Assembly (NCBI GenBank): GCA_045565015.1
Contig: JBJLGD010000015.1
Coordinates: forward strand, 1 to 42,287
Length of the DNA stretch: 42,287 nucleotides
Direction of reading: 5' to 3'
Source of the DNA: GCA-2697345 sp045565015
Lineage (GTDB): Bacteria > Pseudomonadota > Alphaproteobacteria > Rhodobacterales > Rhodobacteraceae
The translations under genes were made by a program, and so were the position numbers. Of this stretch, positions 41,781-42,287 are shown piece by piece (the first letter of the stretch is position 1; each line of letters starts with the position of its first letter). The notes under the pieces were generated by a model. That model had not been told where the DNA came from and searched no databases. It worked only from the letters and a program-made list of their open reading frames with translations.

Positions 41781-42287
41781 TTATTTCCAGAATTGGTCAA
41801 TTAACCGTCGGGCGGCTAAATCTGGCGACAACTCATTACGAGAGACCTTTTCTGATAGCGTTTCTAATTCAGCTTTTATACCAGGTTTATCAAAAAATTT
41901 ACTAGTAATACTATTTTGAACCTCATCTTTAAACCAGTAGACAGCCTGAGCTTTCCGCTTTTCGTACCAATAACCGTTATCTTTTCTCCACTTTGTCAGT
42001 TTTTCGATATCTTTCAAAACACCATCAACACCAACTCCTAGGGTTGACGAAACTAAAGAGACTTTTGGAAAACCTTCACAATCCTCTCCTCGAGTTTTAA
42101 ATAACCCCAAGGCACTAATATAATCAGCCTGGGTTCTCTTAGCAGCCGGTAATAAATCTCCGTCAGCTTTATTGACAACTATTAGGTCGGCAATCTCCAT
42201 AATTCCTCTTTTGACACCTTGCAACTCATCTCCTCCACCTGGAGATAATAAAAGGACAAAGATGTCTGACATCTGTGAAACCATAAC
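41781..42287 (-). CDS. meaB: MeaB/ArgK-type P-loop GTPase, partial
   Basis: C-terminal part of a G3E-family GTPase that, in the MeaB group, protects and reactivates methylmalonyl-CoA mutase. Seen: the LLLSPGGGDELQGVKRGIMEIAD segment that follows G3, the G4 motif NKAD, and the C-terminal helices with WRKDNGYWYEKRKAQAVYWF. The window edge cuts the gene after about 169 residues; the P-loop half lies outside. No mutase gene is visible here. Confidence 0.9.
   Translation of the reverse strand, partial: VMVSQMSDIFVLLLSPGGGDELQGVKRGIMEIADLIVVNKADGDLLPAAKRTQADYISALGLFKTRGEDCEGFPKVSLVSSTLGVGVDGVLKDIEKLTKWRKDNGYWYEKRKAQAVYWFKDEVQNSITSKFFDKPGIKAELETLSEKVSRNELSPDLAARRLIDQFWK

Noticed and set aside
1..42287. 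CRISPR arrays, insertion sequences, prophage or integrase genes
   Set aside because: No regularly spaced repeats, transposase, integrase or attachment-site duplications were seen; gene content and composition are uniform.

Overview
The window is a gene-dense, AT-rich stretch of an alphaproteobacterial chromosome. Several things point this way: the dcw order mraZ-rsmH-ftsL-ftsI-murE-murF-mraY-murD-ftsW-murG-murC, the nrdR-ribD-ribE-ribB-ribH-nusB operon, a tRNA-His without G-1 and with A73, and rpoH next to an RluD-type synthase and a small DUF6476-like membrane protein. Small genes of the DUF6476 and DUF6324 type are, as far as I recall, typical of Rhodobacterales. With the AT-rich composition and the sarcosine oxidase operon, a streamlined marine Rhodobacterales-like organism is the best guess, but the order is an inference. 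I found no insertion sequence, prophage, CRISPR array or obvious foreign island.

Layout. 1-12.9 kb, minus strand: the division and cell wall cluster, tightly packed (ATGA overlaps at rsmH/ftsL and mraY/murD, longer overlaps at ftsW/murG and murG/murC), preceded by a long structured leader upstream of mraZ (12.9-13.1 kb). 13.4-17.0 kb, minus: Mrp/ApbC ATPase and a UvrD/PcrA helicase with a strong terminator. 17.1-20.2 kb, plus: an FMN-dependent alpha-hydroxy-acid dehydrogenase and an M3-family oligoendopeptidase F. 20.2-22.5 kb: rpoH (minus, interrupted by one extra A in an A8 run), rluD (minus) and a divergent DUF6476-like gene whose ATG lies in the same CATG as the rluD ATG. 22.6-23.4 kb: tRNA-His, a DUF6324-like gene and a gene-free stretch whose plus strand folds into a 6S-RNA-like rod. 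23.4-27.8 kb, minus: nrdR-ribD-ribE-ribBX-ribH-nusB. 27.9-31.9 kb, minus: dnaG-rpoD. 31.9-37.0 kb, minus: heterotetrameric sarcosine oxidase soxBDAG, ending in a terminator that begins inside soxG. 37.1-39.0 kb: a beta-hydroxyacid dehydrogenase and a divergent alpha/beta hydrolase. 39.0-42.3 kb, minus: lepA, a PCuAC copper chaperone, rpmB and the 3' end of a MeaB/ArgK GTPase.

How it works together. The dcw genes make the peptidoglycan precursor (MurC-F, MraY, MurG) and the septal synthase (FtsW-FtsI-FtsL). The riboflavin operon supplies flavin, which SoxA, SoxB and the hydroxy-acid dehydrogenase need, although its RibA-like domain is degenerate, so GTP cyclohydrolase II must be encoded elsewhere. 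The window also holds the housekeeping sigma factor, primase and the heat-shock sigma factor.

The points most worth checking are the rpoH frameshift at A8, the 6S-like RNA next to nusB, the structured mraZ leader, and the shared start site of rluD and the DUF6476-like gene. I saw no clearly new multi-gene system; most of the window is ordinary core genome.
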